Source: Trichinella spiralis (Eukaryota; Nematoda; Enoplea; Trichinellida; Trichinellidae). From it: a DNA stretch of 63,305 nt. This document shows positions 37,546 through 48,633 of the stretch, piece by piece. The stretch covers positions 4,572,136 through 4,635,440 of the forward strand of contig CM012954.1 in the NCBI GenBank assembly GCA_000181795.3, read 5' to 3'. Numbering within the stretch: position 1 is the first letter of the stretch; each line of letters starts with the position of its first letter. The translations under genes were made by a program, and so were the position numbers. Under the pieces are notes generated by a model. It had not been told where the DNA came from, did not search any database, and saw nothing but the letters and a program-made list of their open reading frames with translations.

Positions 37546-38580
37546 ATGAGGAAACGGTTGAGCTTGTCGACAGTTCTGACGCTTGTCGCCGTCATTCATA
37601 TTGGCGTTGCATCTGATCCGTTGGATTTTTACAACATCGACGCAGCTTCGGCTTTGTTCGTGGATGACTTGAAATTCGGTCCAAGTCATCGTGACAAAGA
37701 ATGGCCGGAACGAACAAACCTATGGGGACACATTTACATGCAAGGTCTGTATTCTCCTCCGCCCCCTCCCTCTCCCTTCAAAGAATGCCTGTAGTGTCGT
37801 GGGTTTTTATTTATCCCCCTCCCAACATCGAACTTCCTCAATGGTCATACAGTATTATTATTACTTTGAAAAATTACAGGCGGAGCCGGTGAAGGTCAAC
37901 AATACCTACTGCCAGAAGGCCTGTTACCAAACAAAGTGGAAGTGAAAACGGACGCCATTCTCCCGGCTTTTTGTGATCCTCCAAATCCATGTCCGCCCGG
38001 CATGACAGGTCTGCCGTCATTAATTGCTCGATCATTTTATTCAAATTTTCAAAATTCATTTTCTTCTTTCTCAGCCGAAGATGGTTGTTTGGAAGATTTC
38101 GAAAATACGGCTGAATTTTCGCGCGTCTATCAGACAAATCAAGACTGCTTGTGCGACGAGGATCACATGTTTACCTGTCCGGCGCATCACTTGCGCGCTG
38201 CAGAGACTGTCAAGGACAGCTTGAACGAATTCGACGACGCCCTGCAAGCGTTGCTAGCCAGTTCGGTAAAATGTGCAAATTTTCCAAATGCCATTTGTAT
38301 GTTCTTCATTTTTTCTTCTTGCTTCCATCGCAGAACATTGAAGGCCAACACAAAGGTTTGGTAGCTAAAAAGTTTCACAGCAAACGTCGAGCGGTAAAAA
38401 ATCAATAAATTTTTCGGCATTATTATATTAATATTATTTTCGTGGTTTAAGCGTCGAGATACCAGTGGTAGTTTTGCCATATCGAAAACAGCAACTGCGT
38501 TACGACGATTACGCAACAATCCCTATTTGCAAGGTGAACGTTTGAAGGTGGTCGCCAAAAAGGGCAGTCACGTTGGTTAG
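37546..38580 (+). CDS. sbt-1: neuroendocrine protein 7B2 (secretogranin V), PC2 chaperone
   Basis: Exons: 37546-37744, 37880-38008, 38075-38265, 38334-38393, 38452-38580; 235 residues. 7B2 escorts prohormone convertase 2 through the secretory pathway of neurons, then its C-terminal peptide inhibits the enzyme until cleaved. Seen: signal peptide 1-23; the family core DPPNPCPPG (from residue 99) followed by EDGCLEDFENTAEFSR; a furin-type site RRARR at the exon 4/5 junction; and the inhibitory motif NPYLQGERL (216 onward) with VVAKK (226-230), the lysine pair being the expected PC2 cleavage site. Odd points: about 20 extra residues with a second RRLR lie between furin site and NPYLQG, and three cysteines appear in DCLCDEDHMFTC where vertebrates have none. 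Confidence 0.95.
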
Positions 38581-38589
38581 ATATGAGCT

Positions 38590-38595
38590 TTTATT
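38590..38595 (-). terminator. AATAAA (minus strand) for JKAMP
   Basis: TTTATT on the plus strand, ten bases beyond the 7B2 stop codon; on the minus strand it lies about 42 bases past the JKAMP stop. Confidence 0.55.
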
Positions 38596-38636
38596 TACTG
38601 ATTTTAAATGTATCAAGTAAAAAAAACATTTCTTCC

Positions 38637-40168
38637 TCATATGATCATGTTCAACCTGTGTGGATGTGTAAATTTTACAGTAAGTACATAGAATATCGAC
38701 GGAGCCGGAATAAATAGAAGCATCACGTTGTACACCCAGTATGATGAAAATCTACTAATAGATAATATACCGTACAAATACAAATAAATCAATACACCAA
38801 GAACAGCTAAATTTTGCTTTTTTCGCCACATATCATGCAATATGCAGAACGGTGTTTGCGTTTCATACAAAGCCAAATGCATTGCGTTGAGACAAATCGC
38901 CGCAAACAATATTATATAAGGAAAAGCATAATCTGAGAAAAGAAACCCTAATCATATTAATATTAAAAAAAAACAAAACATGCATATACTTACAAATTAA
39001 TCCGCACAACACAGAGTGCAGAATAATCAAAATCGGATAAAAATACAATGCGGCGTAAATAGCACCGCTAGCGCCTTCTTTCTTCAATTTGAAAACAAAA
39101 ACCACAATAGGATGAATAATCGAAAGTGAAAGCAACGAAAACAGATAATACACAAATGGTAAAAAATACCTCAAATAATAAATAACATGTAAATTAAATA
39201 AGAAAAATACAACTTTTTCCTTACAGTGGATAAACTGCTTCTTGAGTGCAATGAACCGTTCTGGTGTAATCAATCACCGGATTATAAAATACAGGATACC
39301 AATCTTGAAGATTCTGCACCCCACAAGTGTAAAAATTTAAGCTTCCTTTTGGTTCGACAATTAATAAACTCAAAATAGCCGGAAAAACACATTCAACAAA
39401 TGCGGCTGCGATTTGCGGTAGCACCACGTTTCGAAATTCTCTGATAAATAGAAAAGCAAAAAAATAAAATAAAATAAAATGAAACATTATCAAATTAAAG
39501 TCAATTAAAATTAAAATTGAGAAAAAATGTTAATGGTTTAAAAGAAAACATTTTAGACAAACATTTGTCACTCAGATTTATAACATTATCGATGATATTG
39601 TACAAGATGAAAAATTCAATCTACAATAACAATAATCGACTGATAATAGCGAATAGTTTCTTATAGTCAGGTGCAAAGTTTTCCTTTATATGCTAATAAA
39701 ATCAATTTTTCAAGTTCACAAATCATAAAGCACGCACAAATCTGAATATACAAATAAAAGAAATTTGAACTGATTAAAAATTGAAAATTGATCAACTGCT
39801 TTATTTTGAAAAATATATAAACAAAACAATTAAAAAGATGTACAAGTTGGTTTTACCTGGTTTGCGCTGATGTAAATTTGATAGACGCGCAGTGGAGTAG
39901 AAATGGCAAAAAACCCATAAAACCCAAATAAAGCCAATCATAAACATCTGGATAACCATTACATGGCACACAGATGCCTCTTTCGTTCACACGAGTACCC
40001 CAATCGCATGCCAATAAATATATACAATTAGCCTTTAGCACTAAGTGAAAAATATGAAAAAAAAAGAATACTTACTCCGCATTCTGTATAGTTTCCATCT
40101 GCAATGACTTGACGACCGCAGTACAAACCGGGACATGGTTCGGGATTGTCAAATAAAAAATTATCCAT
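38637..40168 (-). CDS. JKAMP: JNK1-associated membrane protein homologue (JKAMP/JAMP)
   Basis: Minus-strand exons: 40168-40076, 40032-39857, 39440-39225, 39169-38994, 38932-38637; 318 residues, close to the vertebrate length. JKAMP is a multi-pass ER membrane protein that brings proteasomes to the ER during misfolded-protein degradation. Family motifs seen in order: CPGLYCGRQ, YTECG, VYDWLYLGFM, DWYPVFYNP, VHCTQEAVYPLY, GAIYAALYFYPILI, YYAFPYIIL, YGILSISR and FYVLTVKFT. About seven hydrophobic segments are visible. Exon 3 as spliced adds eight residues (ANCIYLLA) not in vertebrates; no nearer AG exists. An acceptor-like TTTACAG ends two bases before the ATG, fitting trans-splicing. Same strand as seipin, 161 bp downstream of it. 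Confidence 0.93.
38709..38714 (+). terminator. AATAAA (plus strand), likely 7B2 polyadenylation signal
   Basis: The first AATAAA after the 7B2 stop; it lies inside the last JKAMP exon, so the two convergent messages probably overlap. Confidence 0.4.
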
Positions 40169-40180
40169 CACTGTAAAGTG
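40169..40180 (-). promoter_or_regulatory. candidate trans-splice acceptor before JKAMP
   Basis: Read on the minus strand the sequence is TTTACAG then TG then the ATG. The AG at 40172-40171 would leave a two-base leader, typical of spliced-leader addition in nematodes. It could instead be an ordinary acceptor of an unseen 5' exon. Confidence 0.4.
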
Positions 40181-40329
40181 TATTATTATACTTGACAAAA
40201 ATATACCAAATATTAAAATAATGATAATCATCGAAGAATTTTATCGAGTAAAATGCTAAAATTCTTAAATAAGCAATGTTATTGGTTTTTCGTTTTAATC
40301 TTGCTGTCGCCAACAGAACAAAACATATA

Positions 40330-41127
40330 TCACTCTGTCTTTAATTTTATTGCCGGTCGATTTTTCATCCAAAATGAAAAAGCAATATTCTCTTTGTAAG
40401 TGGGATGCTGGATTTCGGTTACTTTAACTGCTATTAAATAAATCCACAAAAACAATGAAATAGCAGTGAAGAAAGCGCACAGAAACATGTAAAGCAACGG
40501 AATTGAGCTGAATGGCCATCGGAACAAAAAGTGAAAAAGCAAATTAACGCACGGCTGCAGAATAATTGACGAGCGAACAATATTCATTTCTGTATTTTGC
40601 AGCTCCACTGAAATTTTACTGCAAAAATGAGCATTGGAAAAGTGAAACTTTTCCAACAAATTAATACTGAATGTTTGCTCTTCGTTGCAACAGCCAAAAA
40701 CGTAAAGTGGTAATTTAACAAACATTCTAATCAACCGCCATGGCCACGGGCGATAAATCAGTATTGTGCTTCTCGGAAAGCTGTAAGTGAGCAAATTTTC
40801 ACCACTGTAACATCGAACAATAAGCATAATCATGCCAGAAGTGGGCCTGACAGAGTCAGGAAATACGGTCAATTCGAACAAGACATCGTAATAAAAATCA
40901 ACCTCAAATAACGACTGGCCGTTTCTGTTCTGCAGCGATACATTTGCAACAGGATAAGAGCATACACCATACTTCTCACAAGTTTCAAAAATGAAATTTA
41001 ATGGCAGTTCCACATTGTGCAAATCGGAAACAAAAAAGTGTCGAATCAAAACCGTTAAAATAAAGCTCGAAAGAAATACAATGAAAACATTAATTACAAG
41101 CAATATAACAAATCTTGTAAAATTCAT
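40330..41127 (-). CDS. seip-1: seipin (BSCL2 homologue), lipid droplet biogenesis
   Basis: A single exon of 265 residues from ATG at 41127. Seipin forms an oligomeric ring in the ER membrane at lipid droplet assembly sites. Seen: membrane segment 1 (about 7-29), lumenal beta-rich domain opening with LPLNFIFETC and the family signature CSYPVANVSL (56-65), then FYYDVLFELTVFPDS, GMIMLIVRCYSG and STILIYRPWPWRLIRMF; membrane segment 2 (about 210-234); a short cytosolic tail. The two-segment topology and length fit the family core. No intron, unlike its neighbours. It sits between RBM25 (541 bp upstream) and JKAMP (161 bp downstream), all on the minus strand. Confidence 0.92.
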   Translation of the reverse strand: MNFTRFVILLVINVFIVFLSSFILTVLIRHFFVSDLHNVELPLNFIFETCEKYGVCSYPVANVSLQNRNGQSLFEVDFYYDVLFELTVFPDSVRPTSGMIMLIVRCYSGENLLTYSFPRSTILIYRPWPWRLIRMFVKLPLYVFGCCNEEQTFSINLLEKFHFSNAHFCSKISVELQNTEMNIVRSSIILQPCVNLLFHFLFRWPFSSIPLLYMFLCAFFTAISLFLWIYLIAVKVTEIQHPTYKENIAFSFWMKNRPAIKLKTE

Positions 41128-41591
41128 TCGGACATTTTTATTTTTTTATGGATTAATTAATTGCAAATATTAATCCATACAAATTTATTTTATGAAAATG
41201 GACAGTTACAGTATTTAAAGAAAATCAGGTATTAAGACAAATATGCAACGTCTATCTTTTCTTTTTAAAAACATACATTCCGCATGTTTGTTTCTAAAAT
41301 AAATTTAAAATAACAATATGATGTTTCAGTAGCTTCTCTTTTCATATTTTACCATGCTTGTGCATCAATATCATCTTAGCACGAATATTGCAGTCCAACG
41401 AAATTCAGTACTTTAATTTTAATGAAACACTTAATTTGATTCTCTAGTACAGTAGCTTTCGGCCAAATTTTATGAAAACTCTCACAGTCAATTCATTTAT
41501 GCTTGTTACTTCAATAACATTTTTTTACTATTTAAGCAAACTTTTTGAAGAAGGTAAATTTGCCACAAACAACAAACTTTACTTGAATAAA

Positions 41592-41597
41592 TTTATT
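41592..41597 (-). terminator. AATAAA (minus strand) for RBM25
   Basis: TTTATT on the plus strand about 72 bases past the RBM25 stop codon. Confidence 0.5.
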
Positions 41598-41668
41598 TGC
41601 ACATACGGGATGCAATGTTTCACCCAATTCCAAAAAATCCCATTTAAATTCTAAAGCTAAATAATAAA

Positions 41669-44600
41669 TTAATGTTCAAGTTTAGACAAGCCAACTCGTT
41701 TAGCTTCTATTTCATAAATAAGCAACCGCCACAGTTTGGCCACAAAAACTCCAGCCTCTTCATCCAATACCTATAAATTGGACAATTATTAGAAAAATAT
41801 TTTAAAATGTGAAATATCTCGAAAAACAAATCAACATACCATTGAAATATCATCTAACAAACCCTGTGGTGTTGATCTTTCAAGAACCTTTTCAGATATA
41901 AAATCTACCAAACTGGCTTCTTCTTCCCCAATGTACTCAATTATTTTCTTACTGATCCACGGTTTTATTCGACGATCGATCAAAAGCTACAAAAATAAAT
42001 ACAGACATTCATGCATACGTGGAAATTAAGATTAAAAAATGATCCATACCTGATCGACGTATTCCCAATGAATTTCATACTTGAAAAGTTCTTCTTTAGA
42101 ACTGGGGATCTTGTCAATGAGACTTTTCACATATTTCTTACGCTCTTCAGTAGACATCTGAGTATGCATGTTCGGCATTTCCAGAGCACGCTTCTCTTCC
42201 TCAGTGTACTCCAATGGTACCAATTTTCGAGAAGACGTTTTAACAACTGAAAATTCTTCATCCGGTTCATTAAACATCTGCTGCAATGGTATAGGCGCTG
42301 CAGTATTCGTCGATGTAGAAACAGAGCCTAGCTTCAAGCCAGCAAAACCAATGGGCTGACTGTTTTCTGCTTGTGCGGGTAAAAAAACAGTTGGAATCAG
42401 AACCGTCTCTTTTTTCACCTCTGCAAAAAAACCTCTTTATAGAATAACAGCACAACACACGCACAATCATACATACTTGGGACAGCGGAATCCACTTCAT
42501 CTGCATTATTATCATTATTATCAGCAGCTTTATCCGTTTCAGATTCTGAAACGGTACGCTGCTGCTCTTCCAATTTCACAGGATTCACAGGTAATTCTTC
42601 CACCATTATTTTTGTCTGCATACACAACAATAATTAATGATTCCTCCAAATTCTTTGCGTTTTGAAATATTTCACCTCATTAGAATCTTTACTTGAATTT
42701 TCCTCAATAAGCTTACGACGAATTAAAGCAATTTCTTCTGCTTCGCGAAGTCTGTCAAGTGCATCCCATTCCATCTCGTCTGTAATTGCATCTTTTCTTA
42801 GCAGTAATGATTTGCCCCTGAAAAAAATAAAAATTCAATACGAAACAAAAGATAATTATCATTAAAAAAACATACTGATAAAATTCCAAATCACCCTCTT
42901 CATCAATGTAGTCTTCAAGGAACTCTTGCATAATTTTAATATCTGCTAACTAGAAAAGAAACAAAACAATGTCAAATAAATTTTATTACATAATCATAAA
43001 GAAACTACTTGTTCTTTTTTTCGCCTTTTTTCCTTTTCCGCTTGTTTGAGCCGTTCTTTCGCTTTTCTTTTTTCTCTGGCTTCTAATTTTTCTAATCTTT
43101 CCAAATAATTCTTTTCCTTTTCCCTGGCTTTGCGTTCCAATTTTTCTCTTTCCCGTGCATCTTCACTGGTTTCCAACAACCTGCATATTCATACACATAT
43201 ATTTAAAAAATTACATAAATTAATAAAGCCTTTCTAAACAGAATATAACGTTGAAAACCTGTCAGCAGAGGGAGATCGTCTTCGACGGCTTCCAGTTTCA
43301 GGAGTGCTACCCCGCCTACGCCCTCTGGCTTCACCAACTTTTGCATCGGCACTATCGGTAGCACAGTTTCGTTCGAATTTTGTAGACGCTCGTCTGTCAG
43401 CTTCCAAAGGAGTAGATGGTCTTTCAGTAAAACGCTCGTTCTTTTCATTCACATCAACAGAAGCTGATTTTCCCTTCAAACGTGCTTCTTTATCATCCTG
43501 CAAAGAAAAAACCAACTAAATACTAGGAATGTACTTCAAATTAAAAAATTAAAAAGGAAACCGAAAGCAATATTATGCCTTTTTTTCATAAATAACAGTT
43601 GGCACTTACGCACTGAAATCTATATTACAAGCTAAAAAAATCATTAGTTTCGCATTTGCTTACGTAATCTGTACAGTTCAGCACTCGTCGAATTCCATTC
43701 TGCAAGATTAATCACTTATGGCAAACACTGACTTTTTTTTCATTGCTAATAATCAATCAGCAAATAATATACAGTCAAATCTGACGCTGTATTAATAACA
43801 CAAATTTCCCAAAATGCACGCCTCATAAAGCGCAAAAACATACATACTTACATAAAACAAGTTCGCGAATCAAAAGCCAAATTATGAAAAATCATACCTG
43901 CAAGCAGGAGGTAGGTGTCTTCGGATCTTTCCAAGATTAGAAAATAAAATCAACTGCTCAGCGTAAATTTTGAATTCGATGCCCTACCTTATTTTACGCA
44001 TACGAAAAAGGAAAAGTTAAATGAAAATCCATACCTCGCGTAAAAATTCGGCGAAGAAAAAGCTCGTCGCTATTACTGGCAGGCTATGATGTGCACAATG
44101 CAAAATGTAACAAAATGAATATCTAAGATACAACATCTACAACATCATCTACATCAAGAATTCTAGCAGAACAATCTACAGTGCCCCAAATTTGTCAAAA
44201 TGATTTTCTATTTTCTGAAAAGGAGAGGCTGTTTAATAAAAAGTTTTTTATAAACTTTGAAAAATGTAAAATATACCTATAATCAATCAATCAACCAATG
44301 CGCATATTTTTTTAATGAGAGCAACAAGCAGTGAACACCACATTAGTAGAAACAACATAAATACAAGCTTAACTGCTTAATTTTCCATCCAGTTGTTATA
44401 CCAACTTATAAAAACATAAATGTTATACACGTTATACACAAAGACATATACTAGTGTTGTCGCTAAATATTGCACCCAAAAACAAAAAGATACCTCAAGA
44501 ATAAATAATACAAAAATGCAACTGAAATTCAACTGTCACGTTTACTGCCTCACTAATAAAATACAGTGGAAAATACTTACAGCAATAATAAATGGAAATT

Positions 44601-46464
44601 GCCGGACTGAAGTCGCTTCCAACGAAGGATTTCATTACCGACTAAACACATCTAATCTTTCTGCACTGCTAGCACAATAATAACATCACATTAAAAAGCA
44701 CAGCAAATATTTACTTAATCTGCGCAACGTTGATCTGGCATTGTAAGTTTTCAATGAAAATGGAGATGAATTAAGAAATGTGAAGCAAACTCGGAAATTT
44801 TTTCACAAAAAACTCCAAATTGATGCTGAAATTCAGCGACGCACAAAGCCTATTAAACATGTTCTTTTTGGGCAAATTATCTCATTGGCAAACTTACCAA
44901 TTAGTCGAGAGACTAAAGATGCGCGAGAGAAAAACACAGCACTTCGGTTTCAGTGGTGCGATGAATCAATCAATCGTTAAAGGCATCTGCATCAGAGTTC
45001 AAGGATTACCGATGCCAAATAGCTTAGTCAAATATTAAACATTCTAATGTGAAAGTGGAAATAAAATATCCCATTAATTATAAAATGTTGAACATGAAAA
45101 AAATAATAAATAAATGCAAACTTTAACTTCTTTCAGCACTGACTTTAAACATTTTACAAGCACAAATTTAACAAAACCAATTACATAAAACAAAAAATGG
45201 CTTACTTTATGGGCTTCACGAAACTGAATAATTTCTTTTGCAATATATTCTTTACGATCACGATCCAAACTTTCGATATCCAAATTCTACAAATTTATTA
45301 AGCAGTCAAAATACAACAATCAATATCGAGTTTAAAATGAAAAAATGCATTCTCATCAACATAATAAAGTTCTGAAAATGCTTATACAGTCACTCTGCGT
45401 TCCTCAGAAAAGCACTCTTTTTTTCAATAAAATAAACAATAGTCATAAATATTTTTCTTCATCAAATAATATACCTATTTGATATCTTTTAATATGCTAA
45501 TAAATATAAACAACCAACTTACTCCTCCTTTGCCAGTAAGAGTAGGAGATTTCGGAACGTGAGATTCTAAAAAATAGCAGTTTTCAACAAAAAACAGAAA
45601 TATTACTAAAACTACATACTTGATGTTCCTTCGAAAAGCTCAGGTGCCATTTCTTTGACCAAATTTTTTAATGCCTTTCGAAACATTTCATCTTCTTTTC
45701 GAATTTCATCATCTGCTGGTAACTGATCTCCTTCCATCTTCAACGGTGGCTTATTGTACAAGCTTCTTCGTTTGTTAATGAAGTCAATTAGCATAGATTT
45801 ATTTTTTTCGTCACATTTAAGCTGAAACAAAAATCAAATTACTAAAATATAAAATCAAAAACAGTATAAATAAAAAACCTAAATTATACAAGTCATATAA
45901 TATACATTACTTACCACCAACTTTTTATCTCCTAAAGGCCAATCGTGCAGTAGTCGCAGCGCTCTCAATGTTGAATCTGGATGATCATACTCGCAGAACC
46001 CAAATGCTTGAAACTTTCCATTCGGTCCCTGAATTCTTTTCCAGCTAATTATATTACCGCATTTCACTAGCATTGCTTTGATCATTTCGTTGGTGGCCTG
46101 CTCGTTGATATTTCCCACAAAAACAGTTGTCACGGGAGGCTTTTCCATCAGTATCTCTTGCTAAAATCGTTAATAGTAAATACAAAATTCAAAAAATGAT
46201 AGGCTTATGCTCGGTACTCGTTTTGTCAGTGGAGCTGGTGAAGGTGTTTTCTGAACAACATTTCGAACGACACCACTGTTGGCAAGCGTTGGCATTAAAT
46301 AATGAGCAGTTGTTGGCAGAACTGAAGTAAATGCAAAAACAATAAAACTGAAAATACCGACGACATCATTAACTTAAAAACGTACCAACTGGAACAGCAT
46401 TATAAGTTGGAACAAATGTAGCCTGAGCAATAGAAGGCATCCCAAAACGAGGTGGAAACGCCAT
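41669..46464 (-). CDS. RBM25: RNA-binding protein 25 (RRM plus PWI splicing factor)
   Basis: Minus-strand exons: 46464-46386, 46321-46218, 46160-45915, 45821-45620, 45566-45523, 45286-45206, 43497-43250, 43180-43009, 42949-42876, 42817-42676, 42615-42477, 42420-42050, 41986-41840, 41770-41669; 716 residues. RBM25 is a nuclear factor tied to the U1 snRNP (Luc7-like proteins) that tunes 5' splice-site choice. Seen: Pro-rich start MAFPPRFGMP; RRM about 69-145 (TTVFVGNINE, FGFCEYDHPDSTLRALRLL); RKEYIAKEIIQFREAHK; an RS-like patch (RRRGSTPETGSRRRRS); a Glu/Lys/Arg coiled segment; QEFLEDYIDEEGD; and a C-terminal PWI domain (RRIKPWISKKIIEYIG, MVLDEEAGVFVAKLWRLLIY). The RE/RD dipeptide stretch typical of vertebrates is much reduced. 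The 1.7-kb intron 43498-45205 may hold unused or alternative exons. Confidence 0.95.
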
Positions 46465-48339
46465 TTCCTCATACAATTTCAGATATTACATCTGGTTTAC
46501 TGTACTTATTAGACTGTAAATACAACTTGCATTCCAAACAAAATTTTGTTAAATGAAAAATAGGTCGTAGCTGTTTAACTTCAATATTTTATTAGCAAAG
46601 TATTAATATTTAAATTTAAAATATATATTAGACATTATATTATTTTATATAATAATTTTATAAATTAAATTTGCTGCTAAACAAAATTGTTGTGCACACT
46701 CTATAAATTTTTGCTCGTTTCGATTAAAAAATTTTTCAGTGTTTATTTCTTTTGAATTTAATTTTTGTTAGAACATCTCTAGAGCGTTGTACCAAGTAAA
46801 TGTTCAGATATTGCTCTACCGTAATCTCTCAATTTGGATATTCAAAAGCATTTACGTAGCAATAAAAAGAAAGTTCAACTGAATTTCCGTTGAATAGTTA
46901 AATTACGCAATATGCTTTAAAATATTTCCATCAATATTAATTTTGTGCTAGTTTTCATACAATGCATCCTGCTACAGTATGATTTTTACCTACATTACAA
47001 AATATGGTTTTTCGTGTAGCTTAATTTTTTGGTATTATTAAACTTAAATTATGATCTGCGTAAATAGCTGTTTCATATTTCATTTCAACGTACGTTTTAA
47101 TGATTACACATCAGTTCAAAGTCATTAGAAACAAACAATTTATATGTAATGTGACACACAGTATGACAATTTGATATCCAATTTAAAATGTTGACAATTC
47201 TGAAACGCTGCGACACGGAAATATCTTAAATTGTTTCAAATTGAAGATTATTTTGTTAAATATTTTTTCTGACACTCTTGTATATCACATTTAAAATAAT
47301 TTATAACTTTAAGAATTTCATATATTACCATAAACTGTGAAATTCTTTTAAATTTACCAAGTGAATGACCTTAAAAAAATTTTTTTACATTAATCTAAAA
47401 ATTATATTTTGAAACAGACATTGGTTAAAGCTGATGATCAGTAATAATGTCAACAGTGTTTACGCACCTTTTAAGTAATGTTGACAATAAACAATAAGCG
47501 AAGTGAACACTTGTTTTAACGCTCCGATTCCATTTGATGAACTAAAAATTTCATTCATTGTTGAATTAGTTATGCAGCCAAAACAATATTACGCTTTTTT
47601 ATTAATAAATCGAAAGTTACACCGTTTTATCTGTTTAATCAGTGTTAAAATTAAATTTTTGATTAATCAAGCATTAAGCAAGATACCTTTCTCTACTGTA
47701 GTTTATGTTAATTTTGAAACTTATATTGAAAAGCTTTTCACATTTAAAGCATTCTCTCACTTCAGAAAGAATCGTTAATATGTTACGGTACTACAGAAAA
47801 ACGCTAAGCAAAGAATTACGTAAGAAACTGATAACAGAGCAGTGATCATTAAATAGGTGTAACAAGAGAGCTTTGGTTTTCATTAATTGTAGCTCGGCAT
47901 GTCGCAAATAAATATGTTTCATTTTCTTTCTAATACGGAATACTGCTAAGAATAAAATGAAATTTACTCAGAACTATTAAAAAATAAATTCGTTTAAATT
48001 TACATTTTAAATAAAATATATGAACAATATCAAAATGCCGTCAACTTTACAAAAATCAACATACCGTAAGTAAAACAAACAAAAATTGTTGACAAGTTGG
48101 AGAGTATCAGTTTAGTTTTGCGAAATTATCACACCGATAAATGCATCATATTCACCTTTTTCAAAAAACAATCACATAATTTCTTGGAAATGTTTTGCAG
48201 ATAATAATGATTGAATCGTATAACTTCTCAAAATTAACAACTATAAAAATATAATATTAAAAGGGGTAATATTACAATAACGTGAATCAGCAGAATAATA
48301 AAACAAAGCAGAAATTGAGAATTTAAAATATGAATTTAA
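46465..48339. other. intergenic, no gene seen
   Basis: A+T-rich spacer upstream of RBM25 and downstream of the stefin gene. The frame at 47503-47778 has no ATG at its start and an A+T-driven composition; I do not believe it. Confidence 0.5.
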
Positions 48340-48633
48340 CTAAAAATATTCGAGCTTATCAGAATGTTTTTTACCATGCTGTACGCCGTGCAACTGAGTT
48401 TCATTCTGTAAATTTTTAAAAACTCGAAGATGAATAAAATCATCTTCATCTACCATAACTTTAAAAAAGTAATTGATGCCTGCCACAATTTGTGTACGAA
48501 TGGACACTGGACGAAAATGCTTGAACTTTCTGTTCAATTGATTCTCCACGTCAGATCTCAAACCCAGTGCTATTGCCGTTTCTGCTTCTGTAGGTTCTCT
48601 TTCCTCTTTGACACCTCCGCATATGTTACTCAT
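48340..48633 (-). CDS. type 1 cystatin (stefin A/B-like) cysteine protease inhibitor
   Basis: One exon, 97 residues, the standard stefin length, without signal peptide or disulfides, so cytosolic. Stefins block papain-like proteases (cathepsins B, H, L). The three contact sites are visible: N-terminal ICGG (Gly6-Gly7), central QIVAG (48-52) matching QxVxG, and the second hairpin LHGVQHG; the C-terminus DKLEYF matches the vertebrate DELTYF. NYFFKVMVDEDDFIHLRVF is close to stefin B. Start ATG at 48633 gives the canonical MxxxCGG beginning. Confidence 0.95.
   Translation of the reverse strand: MSNICGGVKEEREPTEAETAIALGLRSDVENQLNRKFKHFRPVSIRTQIVAGINYFFKVMVDEDDFIHLRVFKNLQNETQLHGVQHGKKHSDKLEYF

Noticed and set aside
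47503-47778. 91-codon plus-strand frame between stefin and RBM25
   Set aside because: Non-ATG start, low-complexity A+T-driven residues, no splice context.
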